A stretch of DNA of 64,000 bases from Parvularcula oceani (GCF_000733125.1 NZ_JPHU01000006.1:62001-126000), one strand, 5' to 3'; shown: positions 27,487-36,395, numbered from the stretch's first letter. The notes: a model not told the origin generated them from the sequence alone. Numbers and translations are program-made.

Positions 27487-27515
27487 CATTCCGGAAAGGC
27501 TGTGGAAAACGCCGC

Positions 27516-28376
27516 TCAGTCGAGCAGGCGGACCAGCCCTTCCTGCGCGCAGGAGGCGATGAGGGTGCCGTTCTTGTCGTAGAAGCTGCCGCGATTGAAA
27601 TTGCGGGCGCGGGCGGCGCGCGGGCTGTCCATCGAGTGGAAGATCCACCCGTCCACGCGCACATCGCCGTGGAACCACATGGCATGGTCGAGACTGGCGC
27701 CGAGGATCCTCCGGGTCGAGAAATCCATGCCGTGCGGGCGCAGACCCGTGCCCATCAGGCGATAGTCGGAAATATAGGCGAGCAGCGTCTGGTGGGTGAC
27801 CGGGTCCTCTCCCACGCCGCGGGCGAAGCGGAACCAGAAGCCCTGCTCGGGCGGCTTGGGGGCGGTGTCGCCCGGCTGGCTCGAGGAGACCGACCGCACA
27901 TCGATCACCGTTTTGGGCAGGAAGAAGGGGCGCGGCGCGTCAGGATTGTCCCTGAGCGCCGACTCGGCGCGGTCGATGTCCGGTTCCAGCGTCTGCGGCT
28001 CGGGGATGCCGTCGGGCAGGTCCATTTGATGGTCGAGGCCCTGCTCGCGCTTGTGGAAGGACACGGCGGTATTGAAGATCGCCTCGCCGTTCTGGCGCGC
28101 CACGACGCGGCGCGTGGAGAAGCTGCCCCCGTCGCGGATCGGGTCGACCTCGTAGATGATCGGGCGATCCGCGTTTCCCGGGCGCAGGAAATAGGCATGC
28201 AGGGAGTGCGGCAGCCGGTTCGGCTCGACCGTGCGCACGGCGCTGTTGAGCGCCTGGGCCAGGACCTGCCCGCCGAAGACGCGGGGCAGGTCGAGCGGCA
28301 GCGAGGTGCCGCGGAAGAGGAGCTTGTCCAGCTGCTCGACATGGAGGCTGGCGATCAGGTCAGCGAGGCCGAACAT
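27516..28376 (-). CDS. tesB: Acyl-CoA thioesterase II
   Basis: A 286-aa double-hotdog thioesterase that hydrolyses acyl-CoA to free acid and CoA. Features: LFRGTSLPLDLPRVFGGQVLAQAL, the HAYFLRPGN strand, FSTRRVVARQNGEAIFN, and the second hotdog with SLDHAMWFHGDVRVDGW, holding the catalytic Asp in the LDHA context. Start ATG at 28376 is preceded by CGGAGAC; a longer frame continues upstream without coding character. Convergent with glpX. Confidence 0.95.
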   Translation of the reverse strand: MFGLADLIASLHVEQLDKLLFRGTSLPLDLPRVFGGQVLAQALNSAVRTVEPNRLPHSLHAYFLRPGNADRPIIYEVDPIRDGGSFSTRRVVARQNGEAIFNTAVSFHKREQGLDHQMDLPDGIPEPQTLEPDIDRAESALRDNPDAPRPFFLPKTVIDVRSVSSSQPGDTAPKPPEQGFWFRFARGVGEDPVTHQTLLAYISDYRLMGTGLRPHGMDFSTRRILGASLDHAMWFHGDVRVDGWIFHSMDSPRAARARNFNRGSFYDKNGTLIASCAQEGLVRLLD

Positions 28377-28467
28377 GGCGTCTCCGCGGGAAGGAAACCC
28401 GGCCGGATTTCCGCGATGTTGCATTGCAAAAGACCCTGCCGCCCGAGCACGCGCGGCGCAAGGCGGC

Positions 28468-30564
28468 TCAGTCGCCCTGCGCCGCGTCCTCTTCTTTATT
28501 CGCCTTCGCGGCATCATGGGCGGCGAACCAGCCCATGATGTTGTCCGTCTTGGCGATCAGGCGGCTCGGCCGGCTGGCGATGCTGTGCGAGGAGCCCGGC
28601 ACGCGGATCAGCGCCGTCTCGACGCCCGCGAGCTGCAGCGCGGTGTAGAACTGCTCGGCCTCCCATGTCGGCGTGCGCCAGTCTTCCTCGCCGACCATGA
28701 CGAGCGTCGGCGTCGTCACGTTCTCGATCAGCATGATGGGCGAGCGGTCGAGAAAGGCGTCGGGGTCCGTCCACGGCTCGGCGCGGATCCAGTGCCGCTT
28801 CACGTAAGGGGCGATGTCCGCGGCCAGCGCCATGGTCATCCAGTTGATGACCGGCTTGACCGAGGCCGCGGCCTGGAACCGGTCGGTCATGCCGACGATC
28901 CAAGCCGTCAGGATGCCGCCGCCCGAACCGCCGGTGACGAAGAGGCGTTCGGGATCGGCATAGTCCCGCTCGACCAGATAGGTGACGACGCTCATCAGGT
29001 CGTCATAGTCCTCGCCCGGATAGTTCAGGTCGATGAGCTGCGCGAACTCTTCGCCATAGCCCGTCGAGCCGCGCGGGTTCACATAGACGGTGACATAGCC
29101 CTCCGCCGCATAGCGCTGCATCTCGGCGGAGAAATAGGGGCCGTACATGGCGAAGGGGCCGCCATGGATTTCCAGGATCAGCGGGTGGGAGCCGTCCGCC
29201 TCGAAGCCGGGCGGCAGGGCGACCCATGCCTCGATCTCCCGGCGGTCGAAGGAGGAGGGCACCTTGATCTCCTCGATCTCGGCGAGGTCGAGATAGGACA
29301 GGACATCGGCGTTGAGATCGGTGAGGAAGCGGCTCTCGCCGTCTTCGAGGACGGCGATGTCGGCGGGCCGATGCGGCCCCGTCGCGGTATAGGCGATGAC
29401 CCGGTCTCCGCCGCTGCCCCCGACGGAGAAGGACGCCGAGGCATAGGGCCGTCCAATCGACGTGCCGCCCAGGCCGCCGCCGAGGGTCTGCATCCGGCCC
29501 GACAGGCCGACCTGCCGCAGCGTGATGTCGCCCGCATCCTCGACCTGCACGATGAGGCTGCGGCCGTCGGGCGACCAGGCGAAATCGCCGACAGAACGGT
29601 CGAGCCCGTCCGTCAGCAGCTTCGGCTCGCCGCCATCGGCGTCCATGACGTAAAGCTCCGTCTGCTGATAGGAGAGCCGCTCGTCGTCATAGCCGACATA
29701 GGCGATCCGGCGCCCGTCCGGCGACACTTTCGGCATGGCGTCGGGGCCGTCGCGATCGGTCAGCGCGCGGCGTTCGAGATCGGAGAGGGAGACGGCATAG
29801 ATCTCGTTCTCGATCGGATCGAGGTCGCGGTCTTCCGCTTCGTTGCCCACGACGAGCAGCGTCTCGTCGCCGAGCCAGGCCGCGCCGCCGAAATCGGCTT
29901 CGCCTTGCGTGATCTGGCGCGGCGAGCCGCCTTCGGCGGGCACCGTGTAGACGTGGTCCGCGCCCTCGCTGAGATAGCCCTGGCCGTCGAAGCGGAAGGT
30001 GATGTCGTCGAAGACCCGCACCGCTTCCGACCATTCGGCGCCCTCGGGCGCTTTCACCGTGCTCTTGGCGAAGGAGGGCGTCTCGCCGGGCGTGAACATG
30101 GTGAAGGCGATGGTGCTGCCGTCCGGCGACCAGACCGGCCCGCGGGGCGCCTCTTCGAGCTGGGAGAGAACGAAGCTCTCCCCGCTATCCATGTAGAGGA
30201 CGCGCAGCTCGGGCTTGCCGCCCGAAGCGGTCGTGTAGAGGAGGCGGCTGCCATCCGGGGACCAGCGCGGCGATCCCGCCGAGGCGCCGCCGGTGACGAG
30301 CGGGCGGTGCGCATCGGTTTCGAGGTCGTAGATCCAGAGGTCGCCGCGGACCTGGTCGCTGCGCCGGTCCATGGAGCGGCGGACATAGACGATGGTCTTG
30401 CCATCGGGAGACACCTGCGGATCGTCCGCATATTCGAGGTCGAAGACGTGCTCGGCCGTGAAGCGGCGGTAGTCCTTTTCCTCGTCGCCGCTCTGGGGAG
30501 CGGTCTGCGCCGTCGCGGCGGCGGGAAGAAGGGCGAGAAGGCCGAGCAGCGTTCGGGCGGACAT
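28468..30564 (-). CDS. Secreted S9 family prolyl oligopeptidase-like peptidase
   Basis: A 698-aa exported serine peptidase. Signal peptide MSARTLLGLLALLPAAATA precedes a seven-bladed propeller made of WD/TolB-like repeats (VSPDGKTIVYV, WSPDGSRLLYT, WSPDGSTIAFT, VSPDGRRIAYV, WSPDGRSLIVQ). The C-terminal catalytic domain has EIHGGPFAMYG, NPRGSTGYGEEF, the nucleophile Ser in GGSGGG (rather than GGSYGG), and the final His in GSSHSIASRP. It probably cleaves short peptides in the periplasm. AAGGAG precedes the ATG. Single transcription unit; an acylaminoacyl-peptidase activity is also possible. Confidence 0.92.
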   Translation of the reverse strand: MSARTLLGLLALLPAAATAQTAPQSGDEEKDYRRFTAEHVFDLEYADDPQVSPDGKTIVYVRRSMDRRSDQVRGDLWIYDLETDAHRPLVTGGASAGSPRWSPDGSRLLYTTASGGKPELRVLYMDSGESFVLSQLEEAPRGPVWSPDGSTIAFTMFTPGETPSFAKSTVKAPEGAEWSEAVRVFDDITFRFDGQGYLSEGADHVYTVPAEGGSPRQITQGEADFGGAAWLGDETLLVVGNEAEDRDLDPIENEIYAVSLSDLERRALTDRDGPDAMPKVSPDGRRIAYVGYDDERLSYQQTELYVMDADGGEPKLLTDGLDRSVGDFAWSPDGRSLIVQVEDAGDITLRQVGLSGRMQTLGGGLGGTSIGRPYASASFSVGGSGGDRVIAYTATGPHRPADIAVLEDGESRFLTDLNADVLSYLDLAEIEEIKVPSSFDRREIEAWVALPPGFEADGSHPLILEIHGGPFAMYGPYFSAEMQRYAAEGYVTVYVNPRGSTGYGEEFAQLIDLNYPGEDYDDLMSVVTYLVERDYADPERLFVTGGSGGGILTAWIVGMTDRFQAAASVKPVINWMTMALAADIAPYVKRHWIRAEPWTDPDAFLDRSPIMLIENVTTPTLVMVGEEDWRTPTWEAEQFYTALQLAGVETALIRVPGSSHSIASRPSRLIAKTDNIMGWFAAHDAAKANKEEDAAQGD

Positions 30565-30647
30565 GGCGTCTCCTTGTTCGATCTTGGCTTCGGTTCCGGT
30601 TCTAGAGCACGAGGCGCAGAAGCGCATGGCCCGCCCGCAGTCGCGCC

Positions 30648-31163
30648 TCAGAGGGTCTTCACGAGCTGCGCCGCGGAATGGGCGACCCGGCCGATGGGCT
30701 GCGTCCCGTCGAGCCGCACGACGCCGACGGCGTCGTCCATCGCGGCGATCTGGCTTTCCAGGAGAGCCGGTCCCGCGAAATGGTCCTTGCGCGCTTCGAG
30801 GCGCCGGCGGAGCTCGTCGGCCGGCACGACCAGGAGCGCGAAGGCGCAGGGGCCGGGCAACGCAGCTTTCAGGGCATCGCGGATGTCCTGATTGAGCGCG
30901 GAGCAGGCCAAGAGGGCCTTGGGCGGCGCGGCCTCGGCGATGCCGCGGCCGATGGCGGCGATCCAGGGCATGCGGTCCTCGTTGCTGAGAGAGCCGCCGC
31001 TGCGGATCTTCTCGACGTTGCTCGGCGGATGGTAGGCGTCGCCCTCGAAGAACGGGACGCGGGCGAGCTTCGCCGCGCGCGCGCCGACCGTGCTCTTGCC
31101 GGCGCCGGAGGGACCCATCAGGACGAGCGTGCGCGTGGGCTCTGCGGGTGCGGCTTCGCTCAC
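30648..31163 (-). CDS. gntK: Gluconokinase
   Basis: A 171-aa P-loop kinase phosphorylating gluconate to 6-phosphogluconate. Walker A MGPSGAGKST, the substrate region GDAYHPPSNVEKI and LSNEDRMPW, ACSALNQDIRD, and the lid ARKDHFAGPALLESQ match the GntK/IdnK family. Ends 83 bp before the S9 peptidase start. No gluconate transporter is adjacent, so the context is uninformative. Confidence 0.93.
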   Translation of the reverse strand: MSEAAPAEPTRTLVLMGPSGAGKSTVGARAAKLARVPFFEGDAYHPPSNVEKIRSGGSLSNEDRMPWIAAIGRGIAEAAPPKALLACSALNQDIRDALKAALPGPCAFALLVVPADELRRRLEARKDHFAGPALLESQIAAMDDAVGVVRLDGTQPIGRVAHSAAQLVKTL

Positions 31164-31417
31164 GCGGCGGAACCGGGGCGGTCGGGACCGTCACATGATT
31201 TGCGACAAGATAGATTGTGCGACATCGACGTCCTCGCGTTCCTGAGCGGCGGTTGCGGCGCGGTGCCGGTATGCAGGCTCCGGCGCTTCTTGGGCAAGCC
31301 GCACCCATGCATCCGGCCTCCGGCCCCATCGCGCCTGCGCGCTGGGCGTCATTGGCTTCGGTCATGCTGCCGTGCACAAAGAAGTTGAGCCTCCTTCGGC
31401 ATCGGTTACACGCGCCT

Positions 31418-32734
31418 GTGGAACATCCTGACCCCCAGACTTCGCGCACGCTCGCAGCGGCGCCATCCGCGCCCCTTCGGCGCGGCGGACGGCAGCCGGA
31501 CTTCGAGCGTTCGCCGACACCGCCGCTCAGGCGCCGGCTCGGCATCGGCGTCTTGCTGCTCACGGCCTTCTGCCTCGGGCTCGGCCAGACCGTGCTCTTC
31601 GCGATCCTGCCGCCGATCGCGCGCGATATCGGCATGTCGGAGATGCAGGTCGGCCTGATCTTCACCGTTTCGGCCGCATTCTGGGTGCTGACGAGCCCGC
31701 GCTGGGGGCGCCTCAGCGACCGGCTGGGCCGCCGTCCGGTGGCGCTGATCGGGGTCGGCGCCTTCGTTCTCGCCATGCTGGCCCTGACGGCCGCGATCGG
31801 CATCGCGATGTCCGGCGCCCTGTCCGTGCTCGGCGCCTTCGCGCTGATGACCGCCGCGCGATGCGTGCACGGCGCGTTCGGCAGCGCGGGGCCCGCCGCC
31901 TCGCAGGCCTATATCGCGGACCGCAGCAGCCCCGCAGAGCGCACCTCGGCCATGTCGAACTACGCGGCCGCCTATGGCCTCGGCGCGGTTGCGGGGCCCG
32001 GGATCGGCGCGGTCGGCGCTCTCGTCGGCGCGCTCGTCCCTCTGATCCTCGTCGCAGTGGTCGGGGCGGTGGCCTTCGTCCTGATCTGGCGGCTCCTGCC
32101 CGAAGCGACGCCCCCCGCGGAGCGGCGGCGCTCGGCGGTCAAGCTGGGCGCGCTCGACGAGCGGCTGCGCATCGTGCTGCTCTACGGCCTCTTGTCGGGC
32201 ATCCTCAACGCCGTGCCGCTCCAGGTCCTGGGCTTCTATCTGCTCGACACGCTCGACCTGGCCGAGGACCATGCTCTTGCCAGCGTGGGAACGGCGCTGA
32301 TGACGATGTCGGCTGCTTCGCTCTTCGCCCAGCTCGTCCTCGTGCGGCGCCTGCGCCCCACCCCGCGCGGCATGATGCGCACCGCCCCCCTGCTCTGCGC
32401 CGTCGGCTATGTCGGGGTCGTGCTCGGCGGCACCCTGCCCCTGATCCTGGCAGGCCTCGTCTTCGCTGGGCTCGGCCTCGGCATGAGCATGCCCGCCTTC
32501 AACGCGGCCGCATCGCTCAGCGTGACGCCGGAGGAGCAAGGCGGCGCGGCGGGCCTCGCCACGGCGGCGGGCGCGTCGGGCTTCATCGTCGCGCCGGTCA
32601 TCGCCTTCACGCTCTACGAGCTGACGCCGCACGGCCCCTTCCTCCTGGGCGCGGGCGTGGCGCTGGTCATGGCGCTCCTCGCCTGGACGAGCCTGAACCC
32701 GGCCCTGGGTGCAAGATCGGTCCCGGCGCGCTAA
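31418..32734 (+). CDS. MFS transporter, TetA/DHA1-like
   Basis: A protein of about 438 aa with twelve predicted membrane spans. The MFS motif A is RWGRLSDRLGRRPVAL between TM2 and TM3; a Gly-rich TM5 with YGLGAVAGPGIG fits motif C of drug:proton antiporters. Efflux of a small molecule is likely, substrate unknown. The start is uncertain: the GTG at 31418 gives a 45-residue cytoplasmic lead, an ATG at 31364 gives 18 more residues, and neither has a good ribosome binding site. Nine bases separate it from the next gene. Confidence 0.82.
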   Translation: MEHPDPQTSRTLAAAPSAPLRRGGRQPDFERSPTPPLRRRLGIGVLLLTAFCLGLGQTVLFAILPPIARDIGMSEMQVGLIFTVSAAFWVLTSPRWGRLSDRLGRRPVALIGVGAFVLAMLALTAAIGIAMSGALSVLGAFALMTAARCVHGAFGSAGPAASQAYIADRSSPAERTSAMSNYAAAYGLGAVAGPGIGAVGALVGALVPLILVAVVGAVAFVLIWRLLPEATPPAERRRSAVKLGALDERLRIVLLYGLLSGILNAVPLQVLGFYLLDTLDLAEDHALASVGTALMTMSAASLFAQLVLVRRLRPTPRGMMRTAPLLCAVGYVGVVLGGTLPLILAGLVFAGLGLGMSMPAFNAAASLSVTPEEQGGAAGLATAAGASGFIVAPVIAFTLYELTPHGPFLLGAGVALVMALLAWTSLNPALGARSVPAR

Positions 32735-32743
32735 GGGGGCAGC

Positions 32744-33922
32744 ATGTTCACGCGCTTCCTCCTCGACCTCAAAGCCGCAGAAGTGCCCGTCTCGCTGCGC
32801 GAATACCTCACCCTGCTCGAAGCGATGAAGGCCGACCTCGCCGACATGAAGGTCGAGCATTTCTACTATCTCTCGCGTTCGGCCCTGGTGAAGGACGAGC
32901 GCCACATCGACCGCTTCGACCGCGTCTTCGCGGAGGTCTTCAAGGGCATTGAGAGCCTTGCCGAGGGCGTTGTCGGCGAGACCGAGCTGCCCGAGGACTG
33001 GCTGCGGGCGATGACGCAGAAATACCTCTCCGAAGAGGAGAAGGCCGAGATCGAGAAGCTCGGCGGCTGGGACGAGCTCATGAAGACGCTCGAAGAGCGC
33101 CTCAAGGAGCAGAAGGAGCGCCATCAGGGCGGATCGAAATGGATCGGCACGGGCGGCACCTCGCCCTTCGGCAATTCCGGCTACCACCCCGAAGGCGTCC
33201 GCATCGGCGGGCAGTCGCGCAACAAGCGCGCGGTGAAGGTCTGGGAGAAGCGCGAGTTCAGGAACCTGTCGGACGACGTCGCGCTCGGCACGCGGAACAT
33301 CAAGCTCGCCCTGCGCAAGCTGCGCCGCTTCGCCCGCGAAGGCGCGCCGGACGAGTTCGACCTCGACGGCACGATCAAGGGCACGGCCCGCTCGGGCTAT
33401 CTCGACGTGAAGATGCGGCCAGAGCGGCGCAACACCATCAAGGTGCTGCTCTTCTTCGATATCGGCGGCTCGATGGACCCCTATATCCGCCTATGCGAAG
33501 AGCTGTTCTCGGCGGCGCGGGCGGAGTTCAAGCACCTCGAATTCTTCTACTTCCACAATTTCCTCTACGATTATGTGTGGAAGGACAATGCGCGGCGCTG
33601 GAACGACAGGACCCAGACCTGGGACGTGCTGCACACTTACGGCTCGGATTATGTCGTCATCTTCGTCGGCGACGCCTCGATGAGCCCCTATGAGATCACC
33701 ATGCCCGGCGGCTCGGTCGAATATCTGAACGAGGAGCCGGGGGCGCTGTGGATGCAGCGGCTGACGGACATCTATGCGCGCACGATCTGGCTCAACCCGA
33801 TCCCGAAGGATCGCTGGAGCTACACGCCCTCGATCCAGATGACGCGGGAGCTGATCGACGACCGGATGTTCCCCCTCACACTCGAAGGGCTGGATGACGC
33901 AATGGCGGTGCTGCGCCGCTGA
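32744..33922 (+). CDS. CoxE-like von Willebrand factor A domain protein
   Basis: A 392-aa protein of the VWA/CoxE group (COG3552-like). The N-terminal helical part begins MFTRFLLDLKAAEVPVSLREYL, then a charged coiled region (EEEKAEIEKLGG, ERLKEQKERHQGG). The VWA domain starts at KVLLFFDIGGSMDPYI; the MIDAS is DIGGS at Asp239, with Gly where DxSxS has its first Ser. Such proteins usually act with MoxR-type AAA ATPases in assembly of metalloenzymes, but no MoxR gene is in the window. AAGGGGGC precedes the ATG. Confidence 0.85.
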   Translation: MFTRFLLDLKAAEVPVSLREYLTLLEAMKADLADMKVEHFYYLSRSALVKDERHIDRFDRVFAEVFKGIESLAEGVVGETELPEDWLRAMTQKYLSEEEKAEIEKLGGWDELMKTLEERLKEQKERHQGGSKWIGTGGTSPFGNSGYHPEGVRIGGQSRNKRAVKVWEKREFRNLSDDVALGTRNIKLALRKLRRFAREGAPDEFDLDGTIKGTARSGYLDVKMRPERRNTIKVLLFFDIGGSMDPYIRLCEELFSAARAEFKHLEFFYFHNFLYDYVWKDNARRWNDRTQTWDVLHTYGSDYVVIFVGDASMSPYEITMPGGSVEYLNEEPGALWMQRLTDIYARTIWLNPIPKDRWSYTPSIQMTRELIDDRMFPLTLEGLDDAMAVLRR

Positions 33923-33926
33923 ACGC

Positions 33927-34628
33927 CTAGTCCCGCACCGGCGACAATTCGATCACGGGTCCCGTCGCGACCACCGGTCCCGTCGGCTGGCCGGTCGGCG
34001 ATCCGCCCGGCGGCTCGAGGCTGAAGGCGAAGGTCATGTTCTCGAACTGCGAGGGCGTGTCCGTATCGCCAGGGCGGTCCGGGCTGACGAGGCCGATCGA
34101 CACCGGCGCGCCGTCCGGCGGGATCGCCCAGAGCTGGACCACGCGCTCGCCCGGCTCTTCGCCGAAGACCGCGGGATCGAAGGCGGGCACGCGGACCCGG
34201 CCGTCCGGGTAGATCTCGACCATCACCGGCGGCCCTTCCCCGGCCTCCGAAGAGATCGGCGCGACGAAGCGGATCGGAGTCGGGGCGGGAGCCGGCCCGG
34301 GCCGGAGCAGGACGGCGGCGAAGAGGAGCAGCGACAGGGCGACGAAGGCGCCCGTCAGCGCTTTCCACAGGCCGATGCCGCCGGGCCGCGCCCGGTCCGC
34401 AGGCGCCTCGTCGCCGAACAGGGCGGCGTCGAGACGGCGCTTGAGCGTCGGCGGCGGCGTGCGGGCGAAATGAGCGGTCAGCTCTGCGAGATCGTCCTCC
34501 CACTCGGCCACGGCGGCACGGAAAGCGGGGTCCTCCTCGAAGGCGCGGCGCGCGTCCTCCCGCCCCTCCTCCCCCAGGAGATCGAGAACATACTCCGCTG
34601 CCAGGATATGCCGGTCCTTATCGTCCAT
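33927..34628 (-). CDS. RskA-type anti-sigma factor
   Basis: A 233-aa single-span membrane protein. The N-terminal cytoplasmic anti-sigma domain (HILAAEYVLDLLGEEGREDA, FRAAVAEWEDDLAELT) is followed by a TM segment at about residues 97-116 (LTGAFVALSLLLFAAVLL) and a periplasmic RskA domain with PDGRVRV, LWAIPPDGAPVSIGL. It would hold the upstream ECF sigma factor inactive until a periplasmic signal triggers its release. TGATG couples it to the sigma gene. No zinc-binding HxxxCxxC motif is present. Confidence 0.85.
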   Translation of the reverse strand: MDDKDRHILAAEYVLDLLGEEGREDARRAFEEDPAFRAAVAEWEDDLAELTAHFARTPPPTLKRRLDAALFGDEAPADRARPGGIGLWKALTGAFVALSLLLFAAVLLRPGPAPAPTPIRFVAPISSEAGEGPPVMVEIYPDGRVRVPAFDPAVFGEEPGERVVQLWAIPPDGAPVSIGLVSPDRPGDTDTPSQFENMTFAFSLEPPGGSPTGQPTGPVVATGPVIELSPVRD

Positions 34629-35230
34629 CACGACCTGTCTGCGGGCAGCTGCGGCGCCTTTTCCGATCCTGGTCCGCTCACCTGGTCGATCAGGCACTCC
34701 CGCAGCTTCTCGAAGCTGCGCCGCATTCGGCTTTTGACGGTGCCCAGCGGCGCCTCGATATCGGAGGCGATTTCAGCATAGGTCTGTCCGAGGAAGAAGG
34801 CGCGCCGGACGAGCTTCGCCTGGCCCGCTTCGAGAAGCTGAAGGCAACGGTGCAGATGCGCCGCCTCGCTGCCCTTCACCGCGTTTTCCTCGGGAGTGGG
34901 CGCATCGCACACCCGTTCCAGATGGGCGGGATCGACGCTGACATTCCGCCTTCGCCTGCGGCGGTCGACGGCCGCGTTCCTGACGATGATCACCATCCAC
35001 GAGATCGCGCGCGACGAGGCCGCGTTCTGCGTCGCGGCGCGCCGCCAGATGCTGATGAAGGCTTCCTGCACCACGTCCTGCGCTTCGTCGGCATCCCCGA
35101 GCACGGCATAGGCGACACCGTAGAGTTGCGGCGAAGCCAGCTCGTAGAGGCGGTCGAAGGCCCGGCGGTCCTCGAGCCCGACCTTGGCGAGAAGCTCATC
35201 GAGAGACGGATCGGGCGCGTTCTTTTCCAC
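34628..35230 (-). CDS. ECF RNA polymerase sigma factor
   Basis: A sigma-70 family ECF factor of about 200 aa. Region 2 is FDRLYELASPQLYGVAYAVLGDADEAQDVVQEAFISIWRR (given here in shortened form: DEAQDVVQEAF is region 2.2); region 4 is LGQTYAEIASDIEAPLGTVK with the HTH. The start is uncertain: GTG at 35230 gives a conventional N-terminus, while a TTG at 35266 would add 12 Cys-containing residues; neither has a strong ribosome binding site. Operon partner of the RskA anti-sigma gene. The nearest opposite neighbour is a possible small RNA on the other strand. Confidence 0.88.
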   Translation of the reverse strand: MEKNAPDPSLDELLAKVGLEDRRAFDRLYELASPQLYGVAYAVLGDADEAQDVVQEAFISIWRRAATQNAASSRAISWMVIIVRNAAVDRRRRRRNVSVDPAHLERVCDAPTPEENAVKGSEAAHLHRCLQLLEAGQAKLVRRAFFLGQTYAEIASDIEAPLGTVKSRMRRSFEKLRECLIDQVSGPGSEKAPQLPADRS

Positions 35231-35328
35231 GGCGGGCAGGTCGCAGTATTTCGCGCAGCAGGTCAAGAGCTTTGTTCATGGTAGGAAAATGGAGGTTCCA
35301 CCAAGACGGCGCCGGATTTTCCCTATCC

Positions 35329-35370
35329 CGTGTTCTCTGAAGAACGATCGAAGGCCTGCGAGAGAACACG
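35329..35370 (+). repeat. 10-bp perfect inverted repeat
   Basis: CGTGTTCTCT (35329-35338) and AGAGAACACG (35361-35370) flank a 22-base spacer upstream of the ECF sigma gene. It could be a regulator binding site or the first stem of a small RNA ending at the terminator at 35381-35405. Confidence 0.6.
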
Positions 35371-35380
35371 TCCATGTTAT

Positions 35381-35405
35381 CCTTCGCCTGCGCGAAGGGT
35401 TTTTC
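35381..35405 (+). terminator. Plus-strand intrinsic terminator without an annotated gene
   Basis: Stem CCTTCGC / GCGAAGG with loop CTGC (35381-35398), followed by GTTTTTC on the plus strand. No plus-strand coding gene lies within 1.4 kb upstream, so it may end a small RNA. Confidence 0.6.
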
Positions 35406-35426
35406 TTGCGTCTTCCGAACGGGACG

Positions 35427-35450
35427 CGGGGGCGCCTCGCGGCGCCCCCG
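35427..35450 (-). terminator. Hairpin downstream of the DUF4394 gene
   Basis: 10-bp GC stem with loop TCGC, 25 bases past the stop of the minus-strand VPLPA-CTERM gene. No T-tract, so termination is probable rather than certain. Confidence 0.5.
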
Positions 35451-35474
35451 GCCTCTCCCCCAGCCTGTCAGGGC

Positions 35475-36395
35475 TCAGGCTGCGCGTTTGCGCCTGCGCA
35501 TCGCCCCGATAGCGCCGGCGCCGGTCAGGAACAGGAGGCCTGCGGCAGGCAGCGGAATGGGATCGGTCGGCACGAAGACGGCGAGGCCCTGAAGCGGGCC
35601 GAACTCGCCGCTGACCGTGCTGATCATGGTGGCGACCGCGAGGCCGAGGTCGATCTCGTAAAAGGCGGTGCCGTCGACCGTGGTCAGCAGGGCATAGGCG
35701 ATGTTCTCGCCGTCGGGCGAGGTGAAGATGTCGAAGCCGCCGACGGAGGCGAAGTCGATGTTCTCGCCGCTGCTCATCATGGTCAGCGCGCCGACGCGGT
35801 CGATGTCGCCATTGTTGTTGCCGAGGATGCCGAGCGTATCCGTCTGGCTGTCCAGCACGTATTGCGTCGTGCCGAGAACGTCGGCTTCCGCCTCCGGCAC
35901 CTGATTGGTGTAGGCGTTTCCGATCACGTTCGGCCCGACCAGCTCGGACGAATATCCTTCGTCGTAGAAGAGATCGGTAACACGCGTGACCGTGCCCCCA
36001 TTCGGATCGTAGACGATGTTGTCACCCGCGACGCTGACGAGGCGGACGGCATCGAGCGTCGGGTTGAAGTCGAGCCCGACAATGTCCGTCTGCACGTCGA
36101 CCGGGCTTTCGAAGACGAGGCTGGTCGCGCCCGTCATCGGGTCGATCAGGAAGAAGCTATCGGAGTCCTGGGAGTAGCCATAAAGCTGACCCGTCTCGGG
36201 GCGATAGGTGATGGTATCCAGGGAGTCCGCATCACCGGAGAGGTCCACGCCCGTGAAGCCGGTGCCGTCGGGTGCGAACTGGACGAGGGTGTTGCCATTG
36301 TCGCCGAGGCTGAAGGCCATATGCGCGGCATTCGCGGTGCCGAACGAGAGCGCGGCCACTGCGGCGCTCGCGGCGAGTGTCTTGAGAAGAGTCAT
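35475..36395 (-). CDS. DUF4394 exported protein with VPLPA-CTERM tail
   Basis: A 306-aa secreted protein. Signal peptide MTLLKTLAASAAVAALSFG, cleavage near ANAAH; the mature region is a DUF4394-type beta-propeller-like domain (GDNGNTLVQFAPDG, LDTITYRPETGQLYGYS, GLDFNPTLDAVRLVS). The C-terminus is a sorting tail: IPLPAAGLLFLTGAGAIG, then MRRRKRAA. Exosortase-type processing is expected, as for the other VPLPA protein at 9995-10795. AAGGAG precedes the ATG at 36395; the longer frame has no signal sequence. Function unknown; it lies upstream of the ECF sigma unit in the same direction, about 210 bp away. Confidence 0.85.
   Translation of the reverse strand: MTLLKTLAASAAVAALSFGTANAAHMAFSLGDNGNTLVQFAPDGTGFTGVDLSGDADSLDTITYRPETGQLYGYSQDSDSFFLIDPMTGATSLVFESPVDVQTDIVGLDFNPTLDAVRLVSVAGDNIVYDPNGGTVTRVTDLFYDEGYSSELVGPNVIGNAYTNQVPEAEADVLGTTQYVLDSQTDTLGILGNNNGDIDRVGALTMMSSGENIDFASVGGFDIFTSPDGENIAYALLTTVDGTAFYEIDLGLAVATMISTVSGEFGPLQGLAVFVPTDPIPLPAAGLLFLTGAGAIGAMRRRKRAA

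Noticed and set aside
31200-31227. Repeated TGCGACA near the MFS gene as an operator
   Set aside because: Two imperfect short copies with no adjacent regulator gene; too weak to call.
35196-35279. 27-codon minus-strand frame starting at an ATG in the ECF sigma leader
   Set aside because: Out of frame with the sigma gene, no ribosome binding site; kept only as a remote upstream-frame possibility.
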